Source of the DNA: DATHGT01 sp035317605
Lineage (GTDB): Bacteria > Methylomirabilota > Methylomirabilia > Rokubacteriales > CSP1-6
Reading direction: 5' to 3'
Assembly: GCA_035317605.1 (NCBI GenBank)
Contig: DATHGT010000118.1
Location: forward strand, 1 to 13,830
Length of the DNA stretch: 13,830 nt
In this document: piece after piece, positions 12,194 to 13,830 of the stretch
How the letters are laid out: the number at the start of each line of letters is the position of its first letter
How positions within the stretch are numbered: the stretch's first letter is position 1
Position numbers and translations under genes: made by a program
Notes under the pieces: model-generated
What the model was told of the DNA's origin: nothing
The model's input: only the letters and a program-made list of their open reading frames with translations
Database searches by the model: none

Positions 12194-13830
12194 GTGAATC
12201 AGAGCCTGGGATTCGAACAGGTCGTGGAATCCGACCGCGCGCTGTGGCGGATCGAGACCGCGGGCGCCGGCCCGCAGGGCAGCCTGCCGCTCACCGCGGA
12301 GATGCTGATCGAGCGACCGAGCGGCGACATCTTCGGACTGACCCAGAACGCCGGCATGGGCTGGGACCCGCGCGAGCTGGGCCGGCCGCAGTTCCTGATG
12401 CTCAGCACCCAGGGCGGCATCCGCGCCCCTGACGGACGGCCGATCGCCCTCGGCTATCACACCGGTCACTGGGAGATCGGCCTGCTCATGCAAGCCGCGG
12501 CCGAGGAGCTCGCCAAGCTCGAATGCCTGCCGTTCGCGGCGTTCTGCTCCGATCCCTGCGACGGTCGCACCCAGGGCACGGTCGGCATGTACGACAGCCT
12601 GGCGTATCGAAACGATGCCGCCACGGTCTTTCGCCGGCTCGCGCGCTCGTTGCCCACGCGACGCGGCGTGCTCGGGGTCGCGACCTGTGACAAGGGGCTG
12701 CCCGCGATGATGATGGCGCTGGCCGCCATGCGCGAGCTGCCGTGCGTGCTGGTGCCCGGCGGCGTCACGCTGCCCGCGCGCGGGGCCGAGGACGCGGGGA
12801 AAGTCCAGTCGATCGGCGCGCGCTTCGCCCAGGGAGAGCTGACGCTCGAGCAGGCCGCCGATCTCGGCTGCCGCGCGTGCGGATCGCCGGGCGGCGGGTG
12901 TCAGTTTTTGGGGACAGCGGCGACGAGCCAGGTGATCGGCGAAGCGCTCGGGCTCTCGCTGCCGCACTCGGCGCTGGCCCCGTCGGGACAGCCGATCTGG
13001 ACGGACATGGCCCGCCGCTCCGCGCGCGCGCTGGTCGCGCTCGCGCGCCAGGGGACCGGCGTGCGGGACATCGTCACCGACGCCGCGGTCGCCAACGCGA
13101 TGGTCGTCCACGCGGCGTTCGGCGGCTCCACGAACCTGATCCTGCATCTGCCGGCGATCGCTCACGCCGCCGGCCTCCGACGTCCGACGATCGACGATTG
13201 GGTCGCGGTGAACCATCGCGTGCCGCGGCTCGTCGACACGCTGCCGAACGGTCCGCATCCCACCGTGCGCGCGTTTCTCGCCGGCGGTGTGCCGGAAGTG
13301 ATGCTGCACCTGCGTCGCCTCGGCCTGCTCGATCTCGACGTGCTCACGGTGAGCGGCGAGCGGCTGGGGCGAGTGCTCGACTGGTGGGAAGCCTCCGAGC
13401 GACGGCAGGCGCTGCGCCACCGTCTCGGCGAGGCCGACGGCGTCGATCCCGACGACGTGATCATGGATCCCGACCGCGCCCGTGCGCGCGGGCTCACCAG
13501 CACGGTCACGTTCCCGCGCGGCAATCTCGCGCCCGAGGGCTCGGTGATCAAGAGCACCGCCATCGATCCGTCCGTGGTCGACGCCGACGGCGTCTATCGC
13601 AAGGTCGGCCCCGCGCGCGTGTTCACGCGCGAGCGCGACGCGATCGCCGCCATCAAGAACCGCGGCCCCGAGGGCATCAAGGCCGGCGACGTGCTGGTCC
13701 TGATCTGTCGCGGTCCGATGGGCGCGGGCATGGAAGAGATCTTCCAGATCACCACCGCGCTCCGTCACCTCTCGTTCGGCAAGCACGTGGCCGTCCTCAC
13801 CGACGCGCGGTTCTCCGGCGTGTCCACGGG
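12194..13830 (+). CDS. yjhG: D-xylonate dehydratase, YjhG/YagF family (IlvD/Edd superfamily), 3'-truncated
   Basis: The frame from GTG 12194 stays open to the window end, giving 545 residues of a family that is about 650 long. It starts with the YjhG-type phrases GPQGSLPLTAEML and SGDIFGLTQNAGMGW, which distinguish it from IlvD and Edd. Candidate Fe-S ligands are Cys122 in SDPCDGRTQG, Cys165 in TCDKGLPAMM and Cys236 in GGGCQFLGTA. Further matches are GKVQSIGARFA, HAAFGGSTNL, VPRLVDTLPNGP, GGVPEVMLHLR, SVIKSTAIDPS and the C-terminal DARFSGVSTG carrying the proposed catalytic Ser. Known members dehydrate D-xylonate to 2-keto-3-deoxy-xylonate. A GGGAGG Shine-Dalgarno lies 5 nt upstream; the GTG at 12192 is out of frame and hits an immediate stop. 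The last 100 or so residues lie outside the window. A long open frame on the opposite strand is a GC-bias shadow. Confidence 0.9.
   Translation, partial: MNQSLGFEQVVESDRALWRIETAGAGPQGSLPLTAEMLIERPSGDIFGLTQNAGMGWDPRELGRPQFLMLSTQGGIRAPDGRPIALGYHTGHWEIGLLMQAAAEELAKLECLPFAAFCSDPCDGRTQGTVGMYDSLAYRNDAATVFRRLARSLPTRRGVLGVATCDKGLPAMMMALAAMRELPCVLVPGGVTLPARGAEDAGKVQSIGARFAQGELTLEQAADLGCRACGSPGGGCQFLGTAATSQVIGEALGLSLPHSALAPSGQPIWTDMARRSARALVALARQGTGVRDIVTDAAVANAMVVHAAFGGSTNLILHLPAIAHAAGLRRPTIDDWVAVNHRVPRLVDTLPNGPHPTVRAFLAGGVPEVMLHLRRLGLLDLDVLTVSGERLGRVLDWWEASERRQALRHRLGEADGVDPDDVIMDPDRARARGLTSTVTFPRGNLAPEGSVIKSTAIDPSVVDADGVYRKVGPARVFTRERDAIAAIKNRGPEGIKAGDVLVLICRGPMGAGMEEIFQITTALRHLSFGKHVAVLTDARFSGVST

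Noticed and set aside
12167..13786. A 539-codon open frame on the minus strand
   Set aside because: It is exactly antisense to the xylonate dehydratase gene, whose motifs are unmistakable. The translation is His/Arg/Gly-rich with no family features, typical of GC-bias shadow frames.

Overview
This is a high-GC stretch of chromosome, compactly coded and dominated by acyl-CoA, hydroxy-acid and aromatic or steroid-type catabolic enzymes. There are no tRNA or rRNA genes, no CRISPR array, no transposase and no phage structural genes. The style (GC-rich, many MmgE/PrpD and FadJ-type proteins, GTG starts, probable leaderless promoters) suggests a soil bacterium such as Rokubacteria/Methylomirabilota, a proteobacterium or a similar lineage. 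That placement is inference; nothing here fixes the taxon.

Layout. (1) 2-781: the 3' part of a secreted-type Asp-box/BNR beta-propeller protein, followed by a strong hairpin at 802-830. (2) 913 onward: a small retropepsin-like aspartic protease (+) with a probable leaderless promoter. Its reading frame runs on through the antisense strand of the next gene. (3) 1288-3166, minus strand: a SAM methyltransferase overlapping by 11 bp an HsaA-like flavin-dependent monooxygenase (two-gene operon). (4) 3167-3339: a divergent control region with a 26-bp direct repeat, one copy over each of the two promoters, and a 9-bp hairpin between the copies. (5) 3340-6955, plus strand: a translationally coupled operon (two ATGA overlaps) of a FadJ-type bifunctional beta-oxidation enzyme, a nitroreductase-family flavoprotein and a 3-hydroxyisobutyrate-dehydrogenase-family enzyme. 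(6) 6961-9714: two divergent MmgE/PrpD paralogues separated by 48 bp. (7) 9748-10833: a visibly less GC-rich islet with a DUF4160-DUF2442 small-gene pair (minus), an unrecognised small ORF (plus) and a near-perfect hairpin. (8) 10858-12099, minus: diaminopimelate decarboxylase LysA. (9) 12194 to the window end, plus: a D-xylonate dehydratase of the YjhG/YagF family (IlvD/Edd superfamily), cut by the window edge. It shares a 94-bp divergent region with lysA that carries two TCGAC-N3-TCGAC elements.

How the genes may work together (inference). The methyltransferase/monooxygenase pair and the FadJ operon face away from each other and appear to share a duplicated control sequence. They may therefore be co-regulated parts of one catabolic route: ring or side-chain oxygenation, then CoA-ester hydration and dehydrogenation. 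The MmgE/PrpD proteins could handle a carboxylic acid product by dehydration or decarboxylation. LysA (lysine biosynthesis) and the xylonate dehydratase (pentose acid catabolism) look like separate functions.

Non-coding stretches: none exceeds about 210 bp. The longest (10274-10485) shows nothing I can name with confidence. I found no convincing wholly novel system. The best leads are the repeat-hairpin-repeat control region, the DUF4160/DUF2442 islet and the protease/monooxygenase antisense overlap.
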